Shown piece after piece: positions 48,057 through 59,337 of a stretch of 64,000 nucleotides of DNA (position 1 is its first letter; every line of letters starts with the position of its first letter). Position numbers and translations under genes: made by a program. Where the stretch lies: contig NC_085140.1 of assembly GCF_024139115.2 (NCBI RefSeq), positions 422,232,283 through 422,296,282 of the forward strand, written 5' to 3'. The notes beneath the pieces are model-generated. The model was not told the DNA's origin and did not search any database. It was given only the letters and a program-made list of their open reading frames with translations. This DNA is from Armigeres subalbatus. Its lineage: Eukaryota > Arthropoda > Insecta > Diptera > Culicidae.

Positions 48057-48312
48057 TTTTGATCTTATTCAAGACAAAATTTTCAAAACGACTTATCTGC
48101 TTTTGTAAACAAAGATTTAAACGACGATTTGACGAATCTGATAGCTCCTCCACGCAAACTAACACCATCAACAGGTAGCGGAAACCTTCACCTACCTATT
48201 GGTGGTGTTGGTTTGCGTGGAAGAGCTATCAGATTCGTCAAATTGTCGTTTGAATCTTTGTTTACAAAAGCATATAAGTCGTTTTGAAAATTTTGTCTTG
48301 TATTGATCTTTA
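48057..48312. repeat. Palindrome 2 inside the Foldback-like element
   Basis: Arms of about 115 nt, centred near 48185. The left arm includes CAAGACAAAATTTTCAAAAC and GACGAATCTGATAGCTC; the right arm has their inverses. Only a few mismatches are seen. Confidence 0.75.
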
Positions 48313-48584
48313 GTTTCTTTCGATCTTTTGTCCCGTTCGACGTTCTGTTCGTTTCGACGTTTTGTCCTTTCGACCTTTTGTCGCTTTCGACCTTTTGTCG
48401 CTTTCGACCTTTTGTCCTTTTCGATCATTTGTCCCTTCGACCTTTTGTCTTTCGACATTTTGCCCCTAACCCGGAATCTTATCGGCGGCGGCGTGATATA
48501 TTAGTTACATCCAGCGGTGGCGACGTCACGCCGTTGGTTATCGGCGACAGCGGCGGCACAGCGGCGTGAGTCGGCATTTCATGC

Positions 48585-51500
48585 GTCGAGAATTTTCCGG
48601 AAGTTCATCCACATTAATTTCTTCAGGAAGTTCATCCACGAGTTCGTTGGAAAGTTATTCAAGAAAATCCTCTAAACAGTCCTCCAAGAATTCCCCAGGA
48701 AGTTCCTCCAGGGATTCCTCCGAAAATTCCTCTGGGGATTCCTCCGAAAATTCCTCCAGGTATTCCTCAGGAAGATTTCGACACGTTTCACGTGAGACGA
48801 CCGTGTAATTTAAATGGAAGTTATCGACTATTGTCACTTCATTCGGAACGCCTCACCTCATACGAGTCGCAGAATAAGCACAAATTTCTTCTGGATTTCC
48901 TTTTGAAGCTCTTTAGAGTTCGTCTGGAAGTCCCTCAGACAATTCCTCCAGGATTTTTTTCCGAAAGTTTCTTCAGGAGCTCCTCCGGAAGTTTCTTCAG
49001 GAATTCCTCTGGAAGTTCCTCCGGAAGATTCTTCAATAAGTCGAATTCGACATGTCTCATTTGAAATGACCGTGTGAAACGGGAGGTATACACTACTAAA
49101 AATCCACACATATTTATTGGCAAAAATCCATAGATTTAACTTATGATGTATATCAGCGCACACATAACCATTCTCCACGCGAACTACTTATAAAATATAT
49201 ATCCAAATAAACTTTATGTGTGGTCTCGAATTAGCAATTATTTAATTTATGTGTGGTTCTATATCGATTATACTAGGGTGGAGCTATTGCAAAAATCTAT
49301 AACGGCGACACATATATCTTATATAGATATTTTTGGCAGTGTAGACAATGGTCACTTCAATCGAAAAGCCTCACCTCATACACGCAAAATAAGCACAAAT
49401 TTCTTCGAAAGCTTCTTCAGGAATTCCTTTCTAAACTCTTCAGAGTACGTCCGGACAATTCCTCCAGATATTCCTCCGGAAGTTCCTACAGGAAATTCTA
49501 CAGGAAATTCTTCTGGAAGTTCCTTTAGAAATTCCTCCGAAGGTTCTTTCGGGAATTCTTCCGAAAGTTCCTCCAGTAAGTCCTCTGGAAGTTCCTCAGG
49601 GAATTCCTCTGGAAGTTCCTCAGGAATTACTCTGGGAGTTCCTCCAGAAATACCTCTGGAAGTTCCTCCAGAAATTTCTAAAGAAGATTCTTCAATAATT
49701 GCCTTTATTCAGCGTCTCGAAGGATTCGAGAAAAGTGAAAAAATGGGAGGTATCCAAAATTTGTTACTTCATTCGAAATGTCTCACCTCATACGAGACGC
49801 AGAATAGGCACCGATTCGTCCAGAAGTCCCTCAGATAGTTCATCTGGAGATTCCTCCGGAAGTTCCTCTAGGAATTTCTCCAAGAATTCCTCTGGAAGTT
49901 CCACCAGGAGTTATTTCGGAAGTTCTTCCGGGAGTTACTCGAAAAACTCCTTCAAAAAATCTTTCCAGAGTTCCAACGAAAGCTCTATCGAAACTGCTTC
50001 AGGAATTCCCCAGGAAGTTTTTAAAACAATTTCTTCAAAACTTCCTTCAGGAATCCCATAAGAAAATCTTTCAGGAATTCCTCCGGAAGTTCCATCAGGA
50101 ATCTCTCCGGGTGCTTCTCCAGGAATTCCTCCAAGATTTCTTTTTGAAGATCCTCCAGGAATTTATCCTGAAGTTCCTGCAAAAAAATTTCAGGGAGATC
50201 ATCCAGAAATTCTTTCGGAAACTCCTCCATCATTTGCTTTTGAAGTTGCTCCAAGAATTCTACCAAAAGTCCTTGCAGAAATTTTTCCTGTTCCGCCAGG
50301 AATTCTTCCGGAAGCTCAGTAAATTTCTTCGAAAGTATTCCTTTCGAAGCTCCTCAGAATTCATCCGGGAGTCGCTCAGATAAATCCTCCGGAGATTCTT
50401 TCGGAAGTTCCTGAAGTATTTCCTTCAAATTGAAATTTTTTCTAGGGTCTAGAAATTCCATAAGAGATATTATAAAACTTTCTCATGAATTCCTCCAGAA
50501 ACCTACCTGTGAATTAATAAGATTTTTATGGATGGTCCCCTAGAATGTCCACCAGTTTTTCCTCAAGGAATTTCTCCTGAAATTCTCCCTGAAGTTCCTC
50601 CGGAAATTTCTCCAAGAACTATCCATAATTTAGCTTAGCTTAGCTTTGACTGACTACACATATCTATGGTTGCAACTCCGTGATTGACCAAAATCAGTGA
50701 AATTACACAAGGAATCAACTGAATGATGTTTAACTGGGATTTTCAAGCATTCACAGTGTGCAAGTTTCAGTGACGCAAATGTTCATTTGATCAATAACGG
50801 CGCCGGCCACGTCCTTGTAGTCAGTTAGGAAGAGGGAAGGAATGTTAGTAGGTGGTTTTTGCTATTTCAAGACCGTGTTTACCTCTGCGTCTCCACACAA
50901 ACCACAGGAAGGATTATCAGTTAGTCGGTAGGTATCGTTGGATCTGGATTCACTCTGATAAGCGATACGACCGTGCCATTCTTTTTAATGATTTCAACCA
51001 ACCATGACTCGGCCTGCACACCGAGCAGGGACACGATCACACGCACATCAACTGTTTTACTTTTCGACAGCACAAAGTATAACGATACCAGATCTTTCGA
51101 CGTGACTATCAACCGAGCATGTACACTACTCACTATGCATTCCCGGCGGCATACGCAAACTGTTGAGGATCGCGTTTTGGACGCACCGAACCGACGCGCC
51201 GCATTTTGTTCTTAGGGCGATGACATACTGACGCGTCGAGCGATGCGAAGCGCGTCTAAGCACTCGTAAAGCAGAATATCGGCAAGAGGAATTTTTTTGT
51301 CTTGGGCGCGTTCTCGCACGCACACGCGTGAGTATGTCCGAACACAAGAAAGATATTGTATTATCTTTCGGAGGACTAAAACACGTACAACACTTGCTTG
51401 CTCGATGGCTACTGCAAGCTATTGAAGATCGCGCTTGTTTCGACCGGAGCAAAGCGCAATACATGCGCATGAGTCACTGAACACAAGATAGATGTTATAT

Positions 51501-53060
51501 TAATTTCCCGATGACTAAAACACGCACTGCACTTGCTTGCTCGATGGCTACTGCAAACTATTCTCCAAGAACTATCCATAATTTACTTCGAAAACTTTTT
51601 AGAAATTTCCTCTAAACTCCTTTCGAAGCTCACATAGAATTTCTATACCAGCTCAGCCCCAATTCTTCAAGAAATATTTCCAGGAGTTTTCCTAGTTTAT
51701 GGAAATTCAATTGTTAATTCTTGCAGTTTCAATAATCCATGAATTTCTCCAGAAATTAACCCGGCAATCCCTCCATGGAAGAATTAAACTACCCAACAGT
51801 GAGCTCAATTCACCCAATTTCAAACTTGCGTGCGGGAAGCCAAAATTGAGTTAATGGAGTCGCAGTAGTTTGCCATTACTCTCATATTAAAAAAAAACCT
51901 TGCGTAAGTTTTATTTAATCAACTGGAGTTCACTCATTTTCGACATCAAACAATAAACTCGAGGTTGATTTCCCGCACTAAACTGATGTCGTTGAATTGT
52001 TCCGCTCTTTTGTTTTTGACAATAGAATGAAGAGTGGATGAAAGATTAGTAAGCCAATAATTAGTAAAGCTAAATAAGCGTAAGCTAAGTAAAAAGTAAG
52101 TTTAGCAAAATAAAGCTAAAAAGCTAAAAATATTCAACGCTGAGTACTTTTTTTTTCTTCCGTTTGGAAAATCGTTTTGAAATTCTTCACTACTTTCTCA
52201 CCATTCCTAAATAATTCCCTCTGGAATACACACGAAAATACACGAAATCTCTGATAATTATATAAAAGGTAACGGTACCAATAGTGGTGGGCGGTGGTAT
52301 TAGTAGATCAACAGAAGAATTTTTTTTTTAAATTAATAATTGTGAGCAATAAACAGCTTTAATATCTAAGCCAATAGATAAACTAATAAATTTGCTAACA
52401 AAAATGAGATTGATGTCATTTAATATCAAAAACTACCAAGTATTGCATGCACCTCTAATGGGTACTCTGATTCTTTAGTGGCAGTAAACATTAATTTTTG
52501 TTCCCATAGTAGTGTTATCCGTTGATTGAGATGAGACTCGCCACTATTGGTACAGTTGGACCACTATATGTACAAGGGAGTCAATTTTATTAAGGAAAAT
52601 AGTTGTTTTCAACAGTTTTTTCAAGCCTAATCTTAGGATAAGTTGCATTTAACATAATAATTAAAACATGACGCAACTGAAACCATCGTAAAGTGTATAA
52701 TTATGATAAATCTCATCAAAACACCACTACCTCCACTATTGGTGCTACCTCCACTAAGGGTACGGCTACCCAATTTGAAATTCTCTCAGCAATTTAGCAG
52801 AAACTTTTACAGAATTTCTTTCCGAAAGTTCCCAATTTTTATTTCTGGCACTGCCACTCAAATGTTGCCCCCGGAAATTCTTTAAAACCCTCCTTTCTTT
52901 TTTTCGAGTTCCTCCAGGAGTTTCCGCGAAAATTAGTATGAGTATTTCTCGATGGGCTTTCAGAAGATATTTTCAAAGGAATTTCTAAAATAAGCTCTGA
53001 ATAAATTCCAAGAGAAATTCGAGAAGTTGAAGTATTTTTCAAGAGTTTATAAGAAATTTC
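48585..53060 (+). repeat. TTCCTCCGGAAG-type minisatellite region
   Basis: Units built on GGAAGTTCCTCC and AGGAATTCCTCC repeat densely at 48590-49060, 49400-50630, and in decayed form at 51590-51790 and 52780-53050. Unit lengths tend to be multiples of 3, so long frames open by chance (Ser/Gly-rich on +, Glu/Leu-rich on -). A 928-bp insertion splits the array at 50633-51560, and 51800-52780 is ordinary AT-rich DNA. Confidence 0.8.
50633..51560 (-). mobile_element. Retroelement-like insertion with 25-bp target duplication
   Basis: TTCTCCAAGAACTATCCATA plus ATTTA occurs at 50608-50632 and 51561-51585. At the left edge is GCTTAGCTTAGCTTTG, which read on the minus strand is a short-repeat 3' tail as in many LINEs and SINEs. 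The interior shows diverged tandem copies near its minus-strand 5' end (51339-51440 and 51478-51560 share TTGCTTGCTCGATGGCTACT). No RT ORF, so truncated or non-autonomous. Confidence 0.7.
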
Positions 53061-53155
53061 AAAATAATCTTTTTTATCGTTTCCAAATTAAATTAATTGA
53101 ATTTTTAAATAAAATTCTGAAAAAATGTATTGTTAATTGTCGACTGGAATTAAAG

Positions 53156-53275
53156 TTGCTTATGGATGTGGCTTTCTCAGTCTGAGGATAATCAAAACGG
53201 CTAGATTTTGAGGGTAATTTCAAAATCTAGCCGTTTTGATTATCCTCAGACTGAGAAAGCCACATCCATAAGCAA
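53156..53275. repeat. Perfect 56-bp-arm hairpin
   Basis: 53156-53211 and 53220-53275 are exact inverted copies (outer end TTGCTTATGGATGTGGCTTT) around the 8-nt loop GGGTAATT. No mismatch. It lies in the large Ca-beta intron. Either a very young MITE or a hairpin RNA source. Confidence 0.9.
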
Positions 53276-53889
53276 TTCTGAAATAATTTCAGACCAAAAC
53301 TCCAAATAAATTATAATATGATTTTCTTAAAAATTTCTAGGTAAAATTTCGTAGATTCTTCAAAAACAATGCCGCGCTGAGCCACGCCGGGAAATTAGGG
53401 GGAAAAATTATTTCCACCTTGAAGATGATATTTTAGGAACAAAGTGTTTTCATCAAAGGCAAAGCTTATTATCTAATCTTTATTTTGAAGTTTGTTGCAT
53501 TTTCAACTTCTCTATTTTCTATTTTAGCATTGTAAGATGTTCTCGAAAGTGTTTCCTTATTTCATTTTGAGGACCTTTGCAGAAGAAACCATTTGTATCA
53601 TTTGTTATGATATTTTTAAATAACCTGACCCTAATCAATGTTTTGATTGTAACTTTTTAGTTTGAATTTTTATCAAAGTGACGTCATTTACAAAGTTTTT
53701 GAAAAAATGCGCGTTTTGCAGCGAAGCAAAAATATCGGCGGCGCACACCCCTCCTGATTACATTAAACATTTTGTTTTCGACGAATTAGTCATTTTGATT
53801 TCCTCGTACAAATTGCATTTTTTTAAATGATGAAAAACTCAAATTTCTCAGTTCAAAAATATGCAGAGCAACCCTTAACTCTTCCTCTG
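53276..53889. other. Ca-beta intron 9, unassigned part
   Basis: AT-rich; no gene or clear element. Confidence 0.4.
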
Positions 53890-54421
53890 TCTAACTCTGG
53901 TCAGAGTCGATGGTAGCGCCACGATATGTCTTTACGTCTATAATGTCGGAGAAGTGCCGTCCATCAATCAGAACGTGGTCGATTTGTGATTCTGTCTGCA
54001 GTGGTGATCTCCAGGTGTAACGGTACGCAAGGCTGTGTTAAAAGTAGGTGCTGCGAATCTCCATATTCTTGGAGACGACGAAATCAATTAGCCGTACGCC
54101 GTTTTCGTTCGTCAGCCGGTGGGCGCTAAACTCTCCAATATTCGCTCTAAACTCCTCCTCCTGGCCAACTTGAGCGTTCAAATCTCCTATGATGATTTTG
54201 ACATCGTCGGCACCTGTCGTTCTCACGACCCAGATGCGCGTCCTCATCATCATCACTGCTTCCGGAGTGTGGGCTATGGACGTTGATTATGCTAAAGTTG
54301 AAGAACCGAAATATGATCCTCAAACTGCACATTATCTCGTTGATCGGCCACCACCCGATCACGCACCTTTGCATATCACCTATCACTATATGAAAGCTGT
54401 TCCCAGCTACACGAGCCGCAT
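53890..54421 (-). pseudogene. RTE endonuclease fragment, 3' side of the split
   Basis: Minus-strand reading gives FNFSIINVHSPHSGSSDDDE near 54280, then VKIIIGDLNAQVGQEEEF, SAHRLTNENGVRLIDFVVS and IRSTYF, followed by frameshifted remains of the end of the endonuclease. GDLNAQVG is the APE endonuclease core motif of RTE elements. It continues upstream at 56138, beyond the poly(A) insertion. Confidence 0.8.
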
Positions 54422-54433
54422 CTCTGGTAGGTG

Positions 54434-54436
<3 letters not shown>

Positions 54437-54468
<32 letters not shown>

Positions 54469-56122
54469 GAAGGTAATGGAAATCTGCAAACAGACACCTG
54501 GGGAGGCGAACCCAGGTAGTGTGGGGATGGGATCACCACTCCCGACCCACTAAAACCAACTCCTTCCTCTCCAGTCATTCCCTCGGCCCGCAATTAAGCA
54601 ATACTTCGGGGGATGACTATTGGGCATTGCGCCCCCTCCATGACGTACACAAGTGCACGTATGCGCCTCAACTCTTCGACACTCCCCATGCAACACATTT
54701 GCACAAGACATACTGGCACCACATGTGCCCCAACACTCACCTGCCTATGCCGCTTGAATGACTGCAAGGGAAGATCAGGCACCCTGCAGGGGGTACCCCA
54801 ATGCCGCCATCCCACAACATAGACAGTCCTCATTCAGTATGGTGCTCACCCCGCCCTGCAACAGAATGGCACCACTTGTCTACCAAGCCGGAGGCGACCA
54901 TAGGTTGGTGGCTCCTATGCCGCTCCTACCTCAGCTACGAGGCAGACCCTTTCATGTCTCCTATTTCTGAGGTGCCGCAGAGGCATCAACCCCTGACACT
55001 CCTGCCAGTCATAGCGAGACTTTCGTGTCCCCTACTTCTGAGGTGCCGCAGAGGTATCTGCCCCCCGACACTCCTGCCAGGCCTAGCGAGACTTCACTCA
55101 TTCCGTCCCTGACAGCCGGATCACACTACTGCCTGAGCAGCCACTCTGACCATACGTACCATGCGAGTCTAACTTGTGTGCTCGCTCATACATTCAGTCC
55201 CAATCGCTTGCACCACTTGTGCACCACTCTCTTTGACATTCAGTCACTCACTCAGTGGGGGTTGTAGTACCCCCATCTCCCATTTTTATCCACTCTGTGC
55301 ACCTCCTGTGCATCGTTTGGGCGTGGAACACCCGGCACGTCAAGCGTGCCTAACACTCACCTACCCGGGCTTTGATACTGTCAATAGGACTCCGTAAGGT
55401 ACTATGCCGGTAGCACCCACCCATTGACGTTTGAAGCCCAGGTAGTCCTCAGCCAATGTGGTGGTCTCCCCATCCTGGGACGGGGTCACACCACTACCTT
55501 ACATGTCTCCGATTTCTCAGGTGCCGCAGAAGCATCAACCCCTGACACTCCTGCCAGACGCAGCGAGACTTTCGTGTCCCCTACTTCTGAGGTGCCGCAG
55601 AGGTATCTGCCCCTGACACTCCTGCCAGGCCTCACCAGACTTCAGTCGTTCTAACACTACCGACCATGCGTACCATGCGAGACTTACTTGTGTGCTCACC
55701 CATACACTCGGTCCTCATTCTGTGGGGTATTACGAGTAATACCCCAACTCCCATTCTCTTGCACCACATGTGCACCACTTGGGGGTGTGTGGGTACCACC
55801 CACTGCCACCCGCTTGCCGCCGAAGCAGCCCTCACTCTGTGGAACCTCCACAGGCTCCGTTAACGACCTGGCTAATTGTTTCACCCCCAGGCCATTCATC
55901 CCTTCGGCACGGGTCGCCTGACACCTTGGGATTCGGGGTTAGGGGCTTGTATGCTTTAAGCGGCACACGGTCGCTTGATAAGGTTTGCTTGCGGATATGT
56001 GGTTTTTGGGAGGGAATTAACAGCGCCCCCTGTTAACCCCACCACCTCCTAGGCAGAACCCCCTGACTCACAGACGGCTGGGGAGGGGTCGTCAAGCCCT
56101 TGGACATGGTCCCTGCTGCCCG
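54437..56122 (-). mobile_element. 1.7-kb poly(A) retroinsertion with tandem monomers
   Basis: A run of 29 T at 54437-54465 is the poly(A) tail on the minus strand. CTCTGGTAGGTGGTA flanks at 54422-54436 and 56123-56137, a 15-bp target duplication. The body is GC-rich without an RT ORF. On the + strand, about 72-nt units with GAGGTGCCGCAGAGG and CTGACACTCCTGCCAG occur in pairs at 54950-55092 and 55500-55642. It may be a non-autonomous LINE derivative whose tandem units resemble promoter monomers. Confidence 0.85.
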
Positions 56123-56137
56123 CTCTGGTAGGTGGTA

Positions 56138-56330
56138 TGATTAACATCTGGTAGGTGGTATGATTAACTCTAATCGTTCGCACCATTGATCTAATCTATG
56201 CTGAATCCGATGTCCTTCAATACAACGGCGAGTATGCGTGGTGTGCTGCTGATGATTTGCAGTTCCACTTACCGAGTTCAAAACGCTAGTCCCTTTTAGT
56301 CACTGTGGTGTTTATTGATTTTTCCGATCC
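56138..56330 (-). pseudogene. RTE endonuclease fragment, 5' side of the split
   Basis: Continuation of the element at 53890-54421 past the insertion. It starts with a tandem duplication of TCTGGTAGGTGGTATGATTA (56125 and 56147). The reading is broken by stops; a short match to the N-terminal endonuclease is plausible only from context. Confidence 0.45.
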
Positions 56331-56370
56331 ATATTTTCTAATTATCAGCGTTATTCATTGCTTAAGCCCT

Positions 56371-56499
56371 CAGTACACTGTTTGTCATGATGACAAATAT
56401 TTGTCAAGTATATCCGGATATCTATAAGACTGGCCAGAAATCGACATGGATATCAGGCTGACTTGACAAATATTTGTCATTATGACAAACAGTGTACTG
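56371..56499. mobile_element. 129-bp MITE with 38-bp inverted repeats
   Basis: 56371-56408 and 56462-56499 are inverted copies with one mismatch; the ends are CAGTACACTG and CAGTGTACTG. The internal ATGACAAATATTTGTCA is itself palindromic. Confidence 0.85.
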
Positions 56500-57004
56500 A
56501 TAGCTTTAGTTTTTGAAGGCGAACAGGGAGTACCAATGGTAGGGCCATGCCCACCGTTTATAGATATTGGGAGTAGCAAATAGATAACAGAGATTAAGAT
56601 GTACGAAATAATAAATAATAATAAAAGATATGAAATAGAAATCTAGAGTTAGTGGCATTAACAAAATTGTGCATTAAATAAGTCAGGAAATCCGATTATG
56701 TTACTTCTAGTTAAACATCTGCTGAAGCATTTCTCCATTCCATGTCGACGACACAGCCCACCTCACACGGCACACTGATATACGATCAAATTGCAGACAG
56801 CTACCTATTTTCGTTGAATTTATTTGAATTAATCGAATTCACAACACACTGGATTTCTGTTTGTTCTTTCTCTTCCACCTCTTGGCGCTCAACTCTGTTT
56901 CATTTTGCTCGCTCGCTGTTGTCGTTGTTCTTTCTTCATTTTTGGCCGGAAAAACCACGCAACTAAATTTTGTTGAACAACTACACCAATTGTTGTACAC
57001 ACAG
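56500..57004. other. Ca-beta intron 9, unassigned part
   Basis: No gene. The end forms the acceptor region of the microexon at 57005. Confidence 0.45.
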
Positions 57005-57040
57005 ACTCTAGGGATCACTACGGCTATAGAAACGAGCGAG
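57005..57040 (+). CDS. Ca-beta: Ca-beta candidate 36-nt microexon in the C-terminal region
   Basis: The acceptor TTGTTGTACACACAG ends at 57004 and a GTAATT donor starts at 57041. The exon is 36 nt and phase 1/1, matching the phase-1 exit of the exon at 45012 and the phase-1 entry of the exon at 59338, so inclusion keeps the frame. It would encode DSRDHYGYRNER, close in composition to the RDRDRMERYERDRD stretch of the last exon. Identity is inferred from signals, phase and composition. Confidence 0.5.
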
Positions 57041-57320
57041 GTAATTCTATAAGCTATTTGCTAAGCATTTCCGTTCAGTTTTATATTTATAAAATTCATA
57101 GATATTTACAATTTTGGTTTCGGTTGCAACTTTGTAATTAGTTGTTTACTTAGTAAATGTATAATTCCAATACGGCTAATATTGGAAAAACAAAATTGTT
57201 ATTCTTGGAATTCATGTTAGTAAGATATAGTTGTAGATTATTATCGTCCTAATTTCATTAGCTTTAGCTTTGTTCATTTTTGTTTTATGCATCCCGGATA
57301 TGAAATTCTTTTATTTGCAG

Positions 57321-57355
57321 TCTTCAATATGGCCGATGTTGAGGAGACGCTCTGA
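57321..57355 (+). CDS. Ca-beta: Ca-beta candidate alternative last coding exon
   Basis: A strong pyrimidine tract and acceptor (TTCTTTTATTTGCAG) end at 57320. Entered in phase 1 from the exons at 45012 or 57005, the reading would be VFNMADVEETL and then TGA at 57353-57355. The downstream sequence is GC-richer than its surroundings for about 100 nt. In phase 0 it would instead read a basic tail (WPMLRRRSEGGANARTHSQS). It could be an alternative terminus or a cryptic acceptor. Confidence 0.3.
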
Positions 57356-59337
57356 AGGCGGAGCAAACGCGCGCACACATTCACAATCATACTCAGTCGG
57401 GTGAATTGGGTCTAGAGAAGGCGGAGCGCTAGCTCCGTTATTTGAAAATTTTCATATTGAATTTGTATCTGTTTCGCTTTTGTTTGGATTACGCGAATGT
57501 TCGCTTTGGGTTAGTCATTGAATTCCAACGCAAACTCACCACACTGGAAGAAATGGTCATTTTGCCAAAGTGCAGCATGACGCACAGTTGGTTCTGCGGT
57601 ATTTTGCCACTAGACTGCCCACCTTTTGTTGGATATCCTTCTGGTGAAGGAGAAATTGGACTTGTGACGAATCACAAAAACACTTTTGACAGTTGAAAAG
57701 TGAGTTCGCTTTTTTATAGTTTTTATTTTTCTTACTGCTTAAAGCTTCTAACACAAACATTTGCTTTGATATTATACATTTTATTCTAACTCCTCTTTAC
57801 TCGAAACTATATAAATAAGAAATTTTTTACTGCTTTTCAATAGGATAAGTTATCTAAAATTTCAAAAGAAAACAAGTAGCATTGGTTCATTTTAATACGT
57901 AAACTACGAATTACTTTGCTTAAGGGATTTTTTATAAATACATTTTTAACATACAAATGCTCATATCTAGGAACTTTTTTTAAATAGGCGTAACTGTGTT
58001 TGACCTTTAAATTTGAACGGCTAATACTCTCTCAGTTTAGCATATTTCGACTGGCATTACTACCAGATAGATAGGAATCTATTCTTTCTGTTAGGTACAT
58101 AAGTTCACTAAAATAGTTTGAATGAAGAGCACAATCGCCTTTCCAATAATTAAGGTCAGAATCAATTACGCCCATTTGAAAAAAGTTCCTAGATATATAC
58201 TTTCCGACGTTCTTAAGAATATCTTTTGAATATTGCAGCTTCAATTAAATCGTTAGCATCACCGTTACTGCTCATAACACGGATGTTTGATGAATTATTC
58301 TAAACATTTCTCGCTATTGACGTTCAAGTAAGCTTCATGAAAATATCTGTTCATAATGTCATCATGGAATGTAGATAACAATGTGGTCCAAGGTCAATAT
58401 TTTTGTTAAATCATACATTCAAAGTGATAATTATTGTAACTAATATGAACTATGGCCCTGTATACAATTAGACCATTAATGAAGTAAAGGATGACAAATA
58501 GATTTTTTCCAATTCTGCACTTGGACAGATATGGATGCGGCAATTCAAATTTGACCAAAATCGATCACATTTAATTTGGGGCAACTAACTTACAACATGT
58601 GTGCTACTTGGGATATCTCCTTCGTCGTCTAGAATGCCCGCCTGCGTTCGTTTCTCCCATCGACATAAAGGCTTGATCATTGCATTGACTTTGATTTTAC
58701 GCTGCTATTGAAAGAATGTTGCAGCTTTCTGGAACATTCTCTCAATATGGAATTGGGCATTTTGCGGGATATTATATGGATAAATGGAGATATTTGTTAA
58801 ACTATGCGAAAAAAACTCAAGCACTAAACATTTAAAAATATAAGTGTGCAAAAAAGTTACTAACCGTTGTACAAGGAAAAGGTGTTTTCAAAAGTTATTA
58901 GGAATTGATTGTTGTTTATGCTAATAACCATTATTTGTATTCAGTAGATATTGATTGTATTTGTATTTTTCATTTTTGCTTAAATTACCGCATGCTTTTT
59001 CAAACTCACAATTGCACTTTTCACTGATATTCAAAAGGAAAGGACAGTGTAAAACGAACCAGAGAGTTGAAACGAAATTCTGCTTACAACCCGCATGCAA
59101 AAGTGATCTAACACAGACAGCGTTTTTGTTATCTGGTTCGTTCTGTGATACTGTGCTACTGGTAACATTCAATTGAAATATTTATTGAAATCAATTTTTT
59201 GAAATTTGTATGTTTGTGAGTGCCGTCCCAGAACTACCACAAGCTAGGACTTGGTTTTCTGCTGGGCCATACCTACTTCACGATTCTCGTCAACCCTAGA
59301 TTTGTTCTTACTAATCCAGCTTCCGTTTCGCCCGCAG
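57356..59337. other. Ca-beta intron before the last exon
   Basis: About 2 kb of AT-rich DNA without recognised elements. 57545-57700 is somewhat less AT-rich but no ORF is convincing. The last 25 nt form the acceptor tract of the last exon. Confidence 0.5.

Larger units (their letters stand above)
47233..48480. mobile_element. Foldback-like element with minisatellite arms
   Basis: Left arm (47250-47395) is a tandem of GACAAAAGGTCGAAAG; right arm (48312-48465) is the inverse, CTTTCGACCTTTTGTC. GGAATCTT flanks the whole (47233-47240 and 48473-48480) as a likely 8-bp target duplication. Inside are two long palindromes. Inverted arms built of short tandem repeats are the mark of Foldback-type elements. 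Confidence 0.75.

Noticed and set aside
49218..49838. 206-codon Ser-rich ORF
   Set aside because: It is produced by minisatellite units with lengths divisible by 3; the part before the array has no features.
54189..54467. 92-codon + strand ORF ending in poly-Phe
   Set aside because: It is antisense to RTE endonuclease debris and runs into the poly(T) of the retroinsertion.
54594..55921. Many 60-100 codon ORFs on both strands
   Set aside because: They lie in the GC-rich retroinsertion with tandem monomers; no domain seen.
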